Shown here one piece after another: positions 40,651 through 49,746 of a DNA stretch of 64,000 bases. The notes below the pieces were generated by a model. The model ran no database searches. It had not been told where the DNA came from and was given only the letters and a program-made list of their open reading frames with translations. How positions within the stretch are numbered: the first letter of the stretch is position 1; the number at the start of each line of letters is the position of its first letter. Position numbers and translations under genes: made by a program. Source of the stretch: HGM11368 sp051883455 (lineage in GTDB: Bacteria; Bacillota; Clostridia; Christensenellales; UBA3700); the NCBI GenBank assembly GCA_051883455.1, contig JBJETT010000009.1, forward strand, positions 1 to 64,000, read 5' to 3'.

Positions 40651-41478
40651 TTACTCGATAGGCAGTTTCTTTATCGTTTCGATTATCAAAGTGCTCAGCT
40701 TTTTGCCTGCGATATCAGCTGCGTGTTGAACGTCAACGTGCGATAGCGTGCCTTGCGAAAGCCCTGCGGCGGGATTGGTGATACAAGATATTCCAAGTAC
40801 TTGCATACCTATATGTCTTGCCGCTATGACCTCTACCGTAGTGCTCATACCAACCGCGTCCGCACCCATAGCACGCGCCATTCTTATCTCGGCAGGAGTC
40901 TCGAATTGCGGTCCATAGAATTGCATATATACGCCCTCTTTGAGGTCGATATTATTCTCTGCCGCCACACCCTTAGCGATATCCGCCATCTCTTGCGAAT
41001 ATGCGTGCGTCATATCGGGGAAGCGCACACCGATTTCTTCATAATTAGTGCCAATGAGTGGCGAGGCAACCATACTCGATATATGGTCGGTGATGAGCAT
41101 AAGCGTGCCTATCTCTCTATAACTTATTCCGCCCGCGGCGTTGGTAACTACGAGATACTTAGCGCCCATTTTAGCCATAAGTCTGATTGGCATGACTACC
41201 TCTTGAGCGGTGTAGCCCTCGTACATGTGCAATCTTCCTTGCATAGCCACGACGGGAGTCTTACCTATATAGCCGAAGACGAATTGTCCCGCGTGTCCCT
41301 CGACGGTAGAGCGTGGCATACCCTCTATTTGACTATACGGCAAGGTTTGGATTACCTCGATAGAGTTTGCAAATCCGCCCAATCCCGAGCCGAGCACTAT
41401 GCCTACCTTAGGCTCAAAGTCGACTTGTGCCTTCAAGCTTGCATAAGCCTTGTCAAGTTGTATCTTCCACTCTTGCAT
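40651..41478 (-). CDS. punA: purine nucleoside phosphorylase
   Basis: 275 residues of the trimeric PNP type. Substrate-site elements GIVLGSGLGGF, EGHAGQFVFGYIGK, VTNAAGGIS, and GADAVGMSTTVEVIAARH are visible. It cleaves inosine, guanosine and their deoxy forms with phosphate. AAGGGGA precedes the ATG. Confidence 0.92.
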   Translation of the reverse strand: MQEWKIQLDKAYASLKAQVDFEPKVGIVLGSGLGGFANSIEVIQTLPYSQIEGMPRSTVEGHAGQFVFGYIGKTPVVAMQGRLHMYEGYTAQEVVMPIRLMAKMGAKYLVVTNAAGGISYREIGTLMLITDHISSMVASPLIGTNYEEIGVRFPDMTHAYSQEMADIAKGVAAENNIDLKEGVYMQFYGPQFETPAEIRMARAMGADAVGMSTTVEVIAARHIGMQVLGISCITNPAAGLSQGTLSHVDVQHAADIAGKKLSTLIIETIKKLPIE

Positions 41479-41509
41479 AATCTATCCCCTTATAATTTTT
41501 GCCCGAAAA

Positions 41510-41650
41510 ATATCGCGCGATATGTCTTGCGATATCACCAACTATGCGCCGATATCTTGCGCACAAGTCACGCCGTATCACACGCAATGCATTAGTTGTA
41601 TAGCGCCTAAATATTGCGAATATATCACGCTATATTGCTCGCTATATAAT
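41510..41650. other. stretch of overlapping ATATCGC/GCGATAT palindromes
   Basis: The leader side of the PNP gene contains a perfect 14-bp palindrome (ATATCGCGCGATAT at 41510-41523) and many related words (TTGCGATATC, CCGATATC, AATATTGCGAATATAT, ACGCTATATTGCTCGCTATA). It could be an operator array or a low-complexity leftover. No gene was found here. Confidence 0.35.
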
Positions 41651-41670
41651 AGCCTCGCACTATGAGATAA

Positions 41671-41686
41671 GTCGATACGTATCGAC
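41671..41686. promoter_or_regulatory. 16-bp palindrome recurring in intergenic DNA
   Basis: GTCGATACGTATCGAC is a perfect palindrome. Close relatives occur at 107-120, 38467-38481, 51247-51260 and 54726-54739. The meaning is unknown. Confidence 0.3.
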
Positions 41687-41702
41687 CTTTTGCTATTGCG
41701 TG

Positions 41703-42287
41703 TTATTTCGTAAATATTTGTCTGCTACCCGGCTTGACGAGAGGGAGTTTGCCTTCTTTGCAGATAGGACAATCTTCCGGCTCGTAGGATACCACGTCCA
41801 TGCTGATGAGGTTGACGAACTTGACGCCAAAGTCTACTTTGCCGTTGCTTCTGTCTACGATTGAAGCAACCGCCGTAACCTCTGCACCCATAGATTGCAT
41901 CAATGCGATAACTTCTTTGACCGAGCCACCCGTAGTAACTACGTCCTCACACACGATAACTTTGGTGCCTGGCTCTACGCTAAAGCCTCTACGCAACGTC
42001 ATTTCACCATTCTCTCTCTCGGCAAAGATATTAGGTTTGCCAAGTTGTCTAGCCACCTCGTATCCCATGAGGATACCGCCGATAGCAGGCGAGATAACCA
42101 AATCAACCTCGGTGCCTTGCAATTTCTCGGCAAGTCCTTTACACAACGCTTCGCTGTACTCGGGGTTGACGAATACCTTGGCGCTTTGCATATAAGTGTC
42201 AGAGTGTCTACCTGAGGTTAGACGAAAATGTCCTTTGAGAATTGCTCCCGTCTTTTTGTAAATTTCCAATGCTTCTTGTTGGGTCAT
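41703..42287 (-). CDS. pyrE: orotate phosphoribosyltransferase
   Basis: 194 residues; joins orotate and PRPP to OMP, the fifth step of UMP synthesis. The PRPP-binding motif VIVCEDVVTTGGSVKEV and ISPAIGGILMGYEVARQL are present. AAGGAG precedes the ATG. It lies 383 bp beyond pyrD, outside the tight pyrB-C-F-K-D cluster, and may be transcribed separately. A C-terminal CPICKEGKLPLVKPGS suggests a small metal-binding tail found in several Clostridia. Confidence 0.95.
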   Translation of the reverse strand: MTQQEALEIYKKTGAILKGHFRLTSGRHSDTYMQSAKVFVNPEYSEALCKGLAEKLQGTEVDLVISPAIGGILMGYEVARQLGKPNIFAERENGEMTLRRGFSVEPGTKVIVCEDVVTTGGSVKEVIALMQSMGAEVTAVASIVDRSNGKVDFGVKFVNLISMDVVSYEPEDCPICKEGKLPLVKPGSRQIFTK

Positions 42288-42670
42288 AGTTTACTCCTTT
42301 TGTCTAATCTTATTAAGTATATTTTTGTTTTCTTATTTTGTCTAAGCTCGTCTTGTCGACTAATATCGGCATAGTGCACATTGGACTAGTGGCAAATTGT
42401 CCTATTGCTATCCCCAAGATTGGCGAGTGCCTAGCCGCTAGGAGATATATTATAATATCATCTATTCTGCCAAATAGTTATCTATTATAATAATACCCTT
42501 TTTGCGTGTTGTTATAGAGTCGATAAGTGTAATATGCTTGCTAGTTGTCTTCACTCTCTCGTTCTTAACCAAACGTCACTCCAATCTTGGCAATATCGGC
42601 TTGACTATTTCGACGTTTTTGTCATTAGTCTGTCGATGCCACGCCTGCCTGTCGTTGAGTATCTACCGCG
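42288..42670. other. gene-free gap between pyrD and pyrE
   Basis: 383 bp, AT-rich, with no convincing gene. I saw no intrinsic terminator after pyrD. A promoter for pyrE may be present near AAATACTTAATAAGATTAG on the minus strand, but it is weak. Confidence 0.3.
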
Positions 42671-43579
42671 TCAGCCGTTGACGATAAGGCTACCTACCAA
42701 GTCGTTGATATTCATATCTTGTGCCTTGACGTACTCTTCCAAGTCCTTGACGATATTATACGCGCCCATCGGTTCGGTGAAGTTGTATGTGCCCACTTGC
42801 ACCGCCCTTGCTCCGCATATCATAAACTCGAGCACGTCGGTATAGCTCTGCACACCGCCCATACCTATGATAGGTATCTTGACGGCGTTGAAGCAGTCCC
42901 ACACCATCTTGAGTGCGACGGGTTTGACACACGCACCGCTAAGTCCGCCGTGGTTGTTGTATAGGATAGGACGGCGAGTCTTGTAGTTGATTGCCATTGC
43001 CGACAGTGTGTTGATGAGGGATATTCCGTCTGCACCGCCCGCTTCCGCAGCCCTTGCGTTGTCGGCTATGCACGACACGTTGGGACTGAGCTTGGTGATG
43101 ACGGGCTTTTTGCACACATCCTTGACTGCCCTGGTGACTCTCTCTACGCTCTCGGGTAGTATTCCAAAAGCCATTCCGCCCGCCTTGACGTTGGGACAAG
43201 AAATGTTGAGCTCTACCATTTGCGCCTTGCTCTCGTTGATTTTTTCACCCATTGCGATATAGTCCTCGAGGCACGCTCCCGCTACGTTAGCAATGACTAC
43301 CACGTCCTCTTTTGCCAGTCTGACGTCGTCCTCGGCAAGATAGTGATCGATGCCGGGGTTTTGGAGTCCTACGCTGTTGATTATACCCGACCTAGTTTCG
43401 GCAATACGTGGCGGTGGATTGCCTAACTTTGGATTGAGCGTCAAGCCCTTGGTACAAATTCCACCCAAAGCCGACAGCGGATAGAATTGAGAATATTCTT
43501 TGCCAAAGCCAAAAGTACCGCTAGCCGTGATGATAGGATTTTTGAATTCTACACCTGCAATATTTACTTTGAGATTCAT
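42671..43579 (-). CDS. pyrD: dihydroorotate dehydrogenase, catalytic subunit (class 1B)
   Basis: 302 residues, FMN enzyme oxidising dihydroorotate to orotate. GVEFKNPIITASGTFGFGKE, LNISCPNVKAGGMAFG (with the catalytic Cys) and GMGGVQSYTDVLEF are typical of the 1B class, which needs PyrK. ATG 43579 follows GAGGTGG and overlaps the pyrK stop (ATGA). Confidence 0.96.
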   Translation of the reverse strand: MNLKVNIAGVEFKNPIITASGTFGFGKEYSQFYPLSALGGICTKGLTLNPKLGNPPPRIAETRSGIINSVGLQNPGIDHYLAEDDVRLAKEDVVVIANVAGACLEDYIAMGEKINESKAQMVELNISCPNVKAGGMAFGILPESVERVTRAVKDVCKKPVITKLSPNVSCIADNARAAEAGGADGISLINTLSAMAINYKTRRPILYNNHGGLSGACVKPVALKMVWDCFNAVKIPIIGMGGVQSYTDVLEFMICGARAVQVGTYNFTEPMGAYNIVKDLEEYVKAQDMNINDLVGSLIVNG

Positions 43580-44352
43580 AGTACCACCTCGCTCAGCTTG
43601 AATACGGGACCGTCCTTGCAAACTCGGTAATAGCCTTGTTTGCCATCCCTCTCTATCATACAGTTGCACACAAGGCACGCGCCTATTCCGCAACCCATTC
43701 TTTGTTCGAGCGATATATATACGGGAATATCCACCTTGGCAAGCGCTCTTTTGAGAGCTTTGTACATTACCTCGGGTCCACAACAGAATACTGCCTCGAC
43801 TCCCGACTTGATTATATCCTCTGCGACCACGTTGGTGACGAAGCCCTTGCGACCGTAGCTACCGTTGTCGGTGGCTACCACGACCTTAGAACACAAACTA
43901 CGAAGTCTATCTTCTAACACTACCTTGCTCTTGTCGGCAAAGCCGAGATAACATACGCAATCTACCCCCTCGCTACGCCTTGCCACGGCAGGGAGCACCG
44001 CGCTACCCATACCGCCACCCACAAGCATTATCTTAGAATACTTGCCTCTAGGGTCCCAGCCGTTGCCGAGCGGAAGCGTCGCCTTGAGTACTTCTCCCGT
44101 CTTGACTTGCGACAAAGTTTCCGTCCCCTTGCCTACTACCGCATAGCAGATGACGAAGGTATTGTCGCTAGCGTCGAAGTCGCAAAGACAGAAAGGGCGT
44201 CTTAGAAGGGTGTCGCTAGTCGGAAGCTTGATATTGACGAACTGTCCGCCCAATATATCGTCCACTCTATCGGTAGCTAGCTTCATCTCGTATATACCGC
44301 TAGCAACCTCTACGTTGTAAACTACTTGACAAGTCATTTCTCTTACAGACAT
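43576..44352 (-). CDS. pyrK: dihydroorotate dehydrogenase, electron-transfer subunit
   Basis: 258 residues; FAD and 2Fe-2S protein that passes electrons from PyrD to NAD+. FAD motif LLRRPFCLCDFD, NAD-side MLVGGGMGSAVLP, and the cluster cysteines in EQRMGCGIGACLVCNC ... YRVCKDGPVF are seen. It overlaps pyrF by 10 bp and pyrD by 4 bp. Confidence 0.95.
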   Translation of the reverse strand: MSVREMTCQVVYNVEVASGIYEMKLATDRVDDILGGQFVNIKLPTSDTLLRRPFCLCDFDASDNTFVICYAVVGKGTETLSQVKTGEVLKATLPLGNGWDPRGKYSKIMLVGGGMGSAVLPAVARRSEGVDCVCYLGFADKSKVVLEDRLRSLCSKVVVATDNGSYGRKGFVTNVVAEDIIKSGVEAVFCCGPEVMYKALKRALAKVDIPVYISLEQRMGCGIGACLVCNCMIERDGKQGYYRVCKDGPVFKLSEVVL

Positions 44353-45242
44353 CTCGTTATATCCTTTTGCATATCAATAGCTGCGGCGAGCGCTGCTTGC
44401 TTGTAGTCCATTCCCGCATATTGAGGCTTGCGATAAGCGCACAAAATGCCTCTAGACGAATTGACTATGCCACCCATTTTGTTTTCGAAGCACACTGCGA
44501 GGTCCTCTGCCTTGCCACCTTGCGCTCCATATCCAGGGATGAGGAAAAACATATTAGGGTGAGCCTTGCGGATTGCTTGCGCCTGCTCCTTATGAGTTGC
44601 GCCTACAACTCCGCCTATACTGCTGTAACCGTATTTGCCTACTAACTCTGCGCCCCAACTATCCACGAGGGTTGCCATATTGTCGTACAACGTCTTGCCG
44701 TTGTCCATAATCTTGTCTTGCAGCTCTCCACTTGTCGGATTGGACGTCTTGACGAGGGCAAACAATCCTTTGTCGTACTTTTTGCAATCTTCTACAAAAG
44801 GCAAAATACCGTCGCTACCGAGATAGGCGTTGACTGTGATGAAGTCGCTCTCGTAAGGCGTAACTTCTCCGCCCGCAAGCTTGCATTTGCCTATATAAGC
44901 CTTGCTGTACGCTGCGGCGGTGCTACCTATATCGTTGCGCTTGACGTCGGCGATGACGATGAGTCCGTTGCGCCTTGCGTAAGCGATAGTATCTCTAAAG
45001 GCTTTCATACCCTCGACGCCGTACATCTCGTAATACGCCACTTGCACTTTGACTGCAGGAATGACGTCTTTGAGGGTGTCAATTAGGTCGAAGTTGAACT
45101 TGGTGATTTGCTTGCCCGCTTCTTCTAAGGTCGTGCAAGCCTCTTGCATCTCCTGTGGGAGATAGTCTATACAAGTGTCAAGTCCTATGACGGAAGGGTT
45201 GTTAGTCAGTTGAATTTTGTCTATTAGTTGGTCGATAATCAT
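44343..45242 (-). CDS. pyrF: orotidine-5'-phosphate decarboxylase (type 2)
   Basis: 299 residues. VIGLDTCIDYLP and the catalytic IVIADVKRNDIGSTAAAYSKAY (Lys-Asp-Lys-Asp tetrad region) are present. The length of about 300 puts it in the long type 2 group found in actinobacteria and Clostridia, distinct from E. coli PyrF. Coupled to pyrC by a 4-bp overlap. Confidence 0.95.
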   Translation of the reverse strand: MIIDQLIDKIQLTNNPSVIGLDTCIDYLPQEMQEACTTLEEAGKQITKFNFDLIDTLKDVIPAVKVQVAYYEMYGVEGMKAFRDTIAYARRNGLIVIADVKRNDIGSTAAAYSKAYIGKCKLAGGEVTPYESDFITVNAYLGSDGILPFVEDCKKYDKGLFALVKTSNPTSGELQDKIMDNGKTLYDNMATLVDSWGAELVGKYGYSSIGGVVGATHKEQAQAIRKAHPNMFFLIPGYGAQGGKAEDLAVCFENKMGGIVNSSRGILCAYRKPQYAGMDYKQAALAAAIDMQKDITRCL

Positions 45243-46510
45243 CTTATGTCCTCACTTACGTATTTTATTTTTCCGCCTACGACGGTGTATTTGACTTTGC
45301 CCTTGACAACGAAACCGTTGAAAGGTGTGTTCTTGCCCTTAGAATAAAACTTGCTACTGTCAATCGTGTACTTGGCGTCAAGGTCGACGAGCGTCAAGTC
45401 GGCAAGTCCGCCCACCTCGATTTGACCGTAAGGTATGCCCACGATACTTGCAGGGACATTGGTCATAAGCCTAGACAACTTGTCGAGGCTCATAATTCCG
45501 CTGTCAACAAGGTAGGTGTAACACAGCGCAAAAGCCGTCTCTATACCCGATATTCCGTTGGCGGCAAAGTTAAATTCGCAATTTTTGTCCTCTTTGGTGT
45601 GAGGTGCATGGTCGGTGGCGATGCAGTCTATCGTGCCGTCGGCAAGTCCAGCTATCACGGCTTGTCTATCCTTTTCTTCTCTCAGCGGTGGGTTGACCTT
45701 AGCCATAGTGTTGTAGCCCTCTACTAGGTCGTCGGTGCCCGCAATATAGTGTGGACAAGTCTCCGCCGTAACTTTGACTCCCCTTGCCTTGGCCTCTCTG
45801 ATGAGTTGCACTCCGCTTGCCGTACTTACGTGCGCTATATGCACGCGCGTGCCTAACATCTCCGCGAGTATTATTTCTCTAGCAATCATCACGTCCTCGG
45901 CGGCACTAGGTATGCCCTTGAGTCCAAGTCTTGTAGAATTGTAGCCCTCGTTCATAACGCCCTCGCCCACGAGTCCCTTGTCCTCGCAATGGCTAATGAG
46001 AAGTAGGTTGAAGTCCTTGGCGTATTCGAGAGCCAATCTCATCATTTGAGCAGTCGTCACGGGTTGTCCGTCGTCGCTCATTGCAACTGCGCCCGCATTC
46101 TTCATCTTGCCCATCTCAGCCATAGTTTCGCCCTTGAGCCCTACGCTTATTGCACCTATAGGATAAACTCTAGCCTTGTCGGCTTCTCTCGCTCTGTCTA
46201 TGATATATTTGACAATATAAGCGTTGTCGGTCACCGGCTTGGTGTTAGGCATGCAGCATACGCTGGCGTATCCGCCCGCAACCGCCGCCATACTGCCCGT
46301 GGCAATGGTTTCTTTGGCCTCAAAGCCCGGCTCTCTCAGGTGGGTGTGCATATCCACGAAAGCAGGCAACAAGGTCAATCCGTCGGCTTGAATTACCTCG
46401 CAACCCTCGGTAAACTCGTCTATCTGACCTATTGCGACAATTCTGTCGCTCTCAATCAATACGTCGGCTCTTTTGCCTAAAACGTTAGCGTTTTTGATAC
46501 AAAGTCCCAT
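45239..46510 (-). CDS. pyrC: dihydroorotase
   Basis: 423 residues, zinc amidohydrolase of class I. DMHTHLREPGFEAKETIATG (HxH), LISHCEDKGL, HIAHVSTASG and ATDHAPHTKEDK contain the metal ligands. Closes carbamoyl aspartate to dihydroorotate. AAGGAG precedes the ATG; the gap to pyrB is 3 bp. Confidence 0.96.
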   Translation of the reverse strand: MGLCIKNANVLGKRADVLIESDRIVAIGQIDEFTEGCEVIQADGLTLLPAFVDMHTHLREPGFEAKETIATGSMAAVAGGYASVCCMPNTKPVTDNAYIVKYIIDRAREADKARVYPIGAISVGLKGETMAEMGKMKNAGAVAMSDDGQPVTTAQMMRLALEYAKDFNLLLISHCEDKGLVGEGVMNEGYNSTRLGLKGIPSAAEDVMIAREIILAEMLGTRVHIAHVSTASGVQLIREAKARGVKVTAETCPHYIAGTDDLVEGYNTMAKVNPPLREEKDRQAVIAGLADGTIDCIATDHAPHTKEDKNCEFNFAANGISGIETAFALCYTYLVDSGIMSLDKLSRLMTNVPASIVGIPYGQIEVGGLADLTLVDLDAKYTIDSSKFYSKGKNTPFNGFVVKGKVKYTVVGGKIKYVSEDIR

Positions 46511-46513
46511 ATT

Positions 46514-47422
46514 TTACTCCTTACAAAGCATTTCTAACAACGCCATTCTCGTAACCATTCCGTTAGTCACTTGCTCGTCCTTGACGCATATCGGGCTATC
46601 AAGTACGTCGTGCGATAGCTCTATGCCCCTATTGACGGGACCGGGGTGCATAACCACGGCGCCCTTGTTGGCAAGTTTCATACGCTCTAGGTTGATGCCG
46701 TAGAATTTGTTGTATTCTCCCGCGCTTGGGAAGAGTCCTTTTTGCTGTCTTTCTAGTTGTATTCTCAAGCCCATAACGACGTCACTGCCTACGAACGCCT
46801 CTTCGATACTCGAGCAAACCTTGCATAGTTTGTCCATATCCTTAGGCATGAGCGTGGCAGGTCCGTATACCTTGACCTTGGCTCCCATAGTCGCCAAGCC
46901 CTCGATATTGCTCCTAGCCACTCTACTGTGCTTGATGTCGCCGACTATCGCAACGGTCAAGCCTTGCAGTCCGCCGAAAATCTCCCTCATAGTGAACATA
47001 TCCAACAGCGCTTGGGTAGGGTGGGCGTGCATTCCGTCACCCGCGTTGATGACGCTTGCGTTGACGTGGCTTGCCACCATATGCGCCGAGCCAGCTACCG
47101 CGTGTCTGATGACTATCGCCGACGGCATAAGCTTGTCAAGCGTGATTGCCGTGTCGATGAGGTTCTCTCCCTTTTGCACGCTCGAGCCCACCGTGGACAT
47201 GCTTATTACTTCCGCGCCGAGGTTCTTGCCCGCCGCTTCGAATGAGCATCTGGTACGAGTAGAGTTTTCGAAAAACATATTGACCACCGTCTTGCCCGCA
47301 AGAATATCCTTGGGCGGAGTGCCTCTTTGCATGAGAGCCTTGAGCTCTCCCGCTCTGTCAAGAAGCGCCGTGAGGGTAGCCTCGTCTACGCCTTTGAGTT
47401 GTAAAAAATCTTTGGTTGCCAT
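46514..47422 (-). CDS. pyrB: aspartate carbamoyltransferase, catalytic chain
   Basis: 302 residues. Carbamoyl-phosphate site MFFENSTRTRCSFEAA, and GDIKHSRVARSN, HPGPVNRG are hallmarks. First gene of the pyr operon. ATG 47422 follows GGGAGAT and starts MATKDFLQLKG; the longer in-frame start at 47494 lies inside the promoter region. No pyrI regulatory chain and no pyrR are present nearby. Confidence 0.96.
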   Translation of the reverse strand: MATKDFLQLKGVDEATLTALLDRAGELKALMQRGTPPKDILAGKTVVNMFFENSTRTRCSFEAAGKNLGAEVISMSTVGSSVQKGENLIDTAITLDKLMPSAIVIRHAVAGSAHMVASHVNASVINAGDGMHAHPTQALLDMFTMREIFGGLQGLTVAIVGDIKHSRVARSNIEGLATMGAKVKVYGPATLMPKDMDKLCKVCSSIEEAFVGSDVVMGLRIQLERQQKGLFPSAGEYNKFYGINLERMKLANKGAVVMHPGPVNRGIELSHDVLDSPICVKDEQVTNGMVTRMALLEMLCKE

Positions 47423-47476
47423 TGCTATCTCCCGATTGTACGTACGCCTATATAAATTTGCGTATGTTGGTATATA

Positions 47477-47505
47477 AATATAATAACATAACATTGGCGT
47501 GTAAA
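47477..47505 (-). promoter_or_regulatory. promoter of the pyr operon
   Basis: Minus strand: TTTACA (47505-47500), 17-bp spacer, TATATT (47482-47477). The leader is about 48 nt and has no terminator/antiterminator pair, so PyrR-type attenuation is not indicated. Confidence 0.55.
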
Positions 47506-47602
47506 CAATAAAACAAGGACAGTAAATTTACATTTTTTGTCTTGCAACCTTAAGAATTGCTTAAAACGTATAAAAAAGTAATTTTTTGGGTAAAATTTAG
47601 AT

Positions 47603-47641
47603 AAAAAAACAACCGCCCGCTACTCGCGGACGGCTGTTTTT
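47603..47641. terminator. bidirectional-looking terminator after the ferredoxin gene
   Basis: A long stem (ACAACCGCCCGC against GCGGACGGCTGT, with one or two mismatches) carries A7 on the left and T5 on the right. It ends the ferredoxin transcript before the pyr promoter. Confidence 0.75.
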
Positions 47642-47649
47642 GATTAAGA

Positions 47650-47820
47650 TTACTCTTCGCTGATTGCATCCACAGGACAGCCGGCAGCGCAAGTTCCGCA
47701 ACTAATGCAGGTATCGGCATCAATTACGAATTGGGTATCGCCCTCAGTGATTGCGCTAACAGGGCAGCTTTCTGCACAAGAACCGCATTTGATGCAAGCA
47801 TCGCTGATAACATATGCCAT
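47650..47820 (-). CDS. 2[4Fe-4S] ferredoxin
   Basis: 56 residues, clostridial type. Two cluster motifs are visible: CIKCGSCAESCP and CISCGTCAAGCP. It serves as a low-potential electron carrier in the cytoplasm. The start is MAYVISDACIK at 47820; an ATG 6 nt upstream (47826) is nearer to AAGGAG and is a possible alternative. It has its own promoter and terminator. Confidence 0.93.
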   Translation of the reverse strand: MAYVISDACIKCGSCAESCPVSAITEGDTQFVIDADTCISCGTCAAGCPVDAISEE

Positions 47821-47854
47821 AGTCATAATCTCCTTTTGTATTGTTGGTGACTAT

Positions 47855-47883
47855 ATGATATCACATTATTTTGGGTTTGTAAA
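47855..47883 (-). promoter_or_regulatory. promoter of the ferredoxin gene
   Basis: Minus strand: TTTACA (47883-47878), 17-bp spacer, TATCAT (47860-47855) with an extended TG. Confidence 0.6.
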
Positions 47884-47908
47884 CATATTGCAAAAACTAT
47901 TGCGAAAA

Positions 47909-48781
47909 TTATTCTTCGTCTTTGAGCGTATCTGCCTCGTCGTCCTTGTCCTCTACAACCTTAGGCTCGCCTTTGCCTATCACGCTAAATTCGCCAACCT
48001 TGTAGTATTCTTGCGTTATGCCGTCTTCCTTTTGGAAAGCAACCTTGATTCTTTCTCTCAAAACGTCGGTCTCTACCACCTTGCCTACGCCCTTGTCCAC
48101 CTTGACGCTTGCGCCCACCTTAGGCATAACCTTTGCCATAGAAGCGTAATAGTCGTTTTCGTACTTTAGACAGCACATAAGTTTGCCGCACATTCCGCTG
48201 ACTTTAGTAGGATTGAGGGATATGTTTTGGTTTTTTGCCATTTTGACGGTGGCTTTTTCGTTGTGAGACAGGCACGTCAAACAGCAACATTCTCTACCGC
48301 ACATGCCCATTGCGCCCTTGATTTTGACGTCGTCGCGCTCGTAGATTTGTCTTAGCTCGATACGCATCTTCATCTCGCCGGCTAAATCTTTGACCAATTC
48401 TCTAAAGTCAACCCTGCCGTCGGCGGTAAAGCTAAACACCACCTTGCTTCTGTCAAAGGTGTACTCTGCGTCTACAAGGTGCATTTTGAGTCCGTGAGCC
48501 GCTATCTTTTTGTTGCAAAGAGCAAAAGCCGCCGCCTTTTTGTCAAGGTTTTCTTGGTGACGCTTTTCGTCCTCTTTGGTGGCTTTGCGCACGACGGGTT
48601 TGAGCTCTCCCACTATTTTGCTTTCGTCAACCTCGGTATTGGCTTGACCTATCTTAGCAAACTCGAGCCCCCTAACAGTCTCTACGATGACGTTGTCGCC
48701 TACGCTAAACTGCTCCGCCTTGGGGTCGAAATAATAAATTTTACTTGACACGCCAAATCTGACGCCTACTATAATCGGCAT
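47909..48781 (-). CDS. ricT: PSP1-domain protein RicT (YaaT)
   Basis: 290 residues. In B. subtilis, RicT works with RicA and RicF in an iron-sulfur complex that assists RNase Y and RNA maturation. The PSP1 core contains the cysteine clusters GMCGRECCCLTCL and MCGKLMCCLKYE. An acidic tail ends the protein. It overlaps holB by 13 bp, and the order tmk-holB-ricT is the conserved one of Bacillota. Confidence 0.92.
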   Translation of the reverse strand: MPIIVGVRFGVSSKIYYFDPKAEQFSVGDNVIVETVRGLEFAKIGQANTEVDESKIVGELKPVVRKATKEDEKRHQENLDKKAAAFALCNKKIAAHGLKMHLVDAEYTFDRSKVVFSFTADGRVDFRELVKDLAGEMKMRIELRQIYERDDVKIKGAMGMCGRECCCLTCLSHNEKATVKMAKNQNISLNPTKVSGMCGKLMCCLKYENDYYASMAKVMPKVGASVKVDKGVGKVVETDVLRERIKVAFQKEDGITQEYYKVGEFSVIGKGEPKVVEDKDDEADTLKDEE

Positions 48782-49734
48782 ATATATTTTACCTCCAAAA
48801 TGCCCATAAGCAAGCTCTCTTCTACAACGTCCTTTCGGCAGTTGCTTTCGAGTCTTTTTCTACTATCGCACACCAAACGATGTACGTTGACTATCATTGC
48901 GTTGTTAAAGGTTGCGCTCAAAACCTCGACGTCACGCAAGTCTTGGTCTTGAAAATCATACTGCTTGCCGTTGAGAATAGTTAGCATTAGCTGAAGTATA
49001 ATCTCAAGCGCGTCGAGATATACTTTTAGCTCAATATCGTTTTGACGCATTATCGCCATTGAGTCGACGACGTTTTTGGACGATTTCATCGTCGTAAGCA
49101 CCTCTATCATTGTGGAAAACGCCGTAATAAATTGCTGATCCGACACAATCTTTTCTGCTCTGCCAAGACTGCCTAAGGCACATATCGTGGCTTTGCGTGC
49201 CAATTCTTCTTCTATACCCTCTTGTTGCAAGGCAGTGGCAATCGTATCGTCGTCAAACTTGTCTAGATATAACTTGTTAGCCCTCGATTTGATGGTGGTC
49301 AATACCCCCGACGGCTTAGTAGTGCCGAGTATAAAGACTACGTTGTCGCAAGGCTCTTCCAAGGTCTTGAGCAAGGTGTTTTGAACTCTAGGGTCTATCT
49401 TGTCAAAAGCATCAACAAGCATGACTTTGTATTTACCTTCTCCTATGCTGTAATAGGCACTATCGACGAACTCTCTCACGCTCTCGGCGTTGTATTGGGC
49501 AAGTCTGATAAGCTCGGTGTGAGAATCGTTGTCCACCCTGAGGCAACTGCGACACATTCCGCAACCGCCGTCGTCACACAAAACCAACCTCGCCAAAAGC
49601 GTACATAGATTGCTACACGCCACTTGGTCGTCGCATATAAGCATATAGCAATGCCCCAACATGCCGTGAGCCTTGTCGGTGAGCATCGTCTTATACGGTT
49701 TGCTTTGCATAAGCAGTTTGGAATACTTAATCAT
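48769..49734 (-). CDS. holB: DNA polymerase III, delta' subunit
   Basis: 321 residues; clamp-loader component without a functional P-loop at its N-terminus. The zinc site CDDGGCGMCRSC and the region KVMLVDAFDKIDPRVQNTLLKTLEEP (SRC-region neighbour) are typical. Lies 12 bp after tmk. Confidence 0.9.
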   Translation of the reverse strand: MIKYSKLLMQSKPYKTMLTDKAHGMLGHCYMLICDDQVACSNLCTLLARLVLCDDGGCGMCRSCLRVDNDSHTELIRLAQYNAESVREFVDSAYYSIGEGKYKVMLVDAFDKIDPRVQNTLLKTLEEPCDNVVFILGTTKPSGVLTTIKSRANKLYLDKFDDDTIATALQQEGIEEELARKATICALGSLGRAEKIVSDQQFITAFSTMIEVLTTMKSSKNVVDSMAIMRQNDIELKVYLDALEIILQLMLTILNGKQYDFQDQDLRDVEVLSATFNNAMIVNVHRLVCDSRKRLESNCRKDVVEESLLMGILEVKYICRL

Positions 49735-49746
49735 CTACTCTCTCGT

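Noticed and set aside
47422..47494. Longer pyrB start at 47494
   Set aside because: The added residues (Tyr/Ile-rich) overlap the predicted -10 region, and homologues start at MATKDF-like positions.
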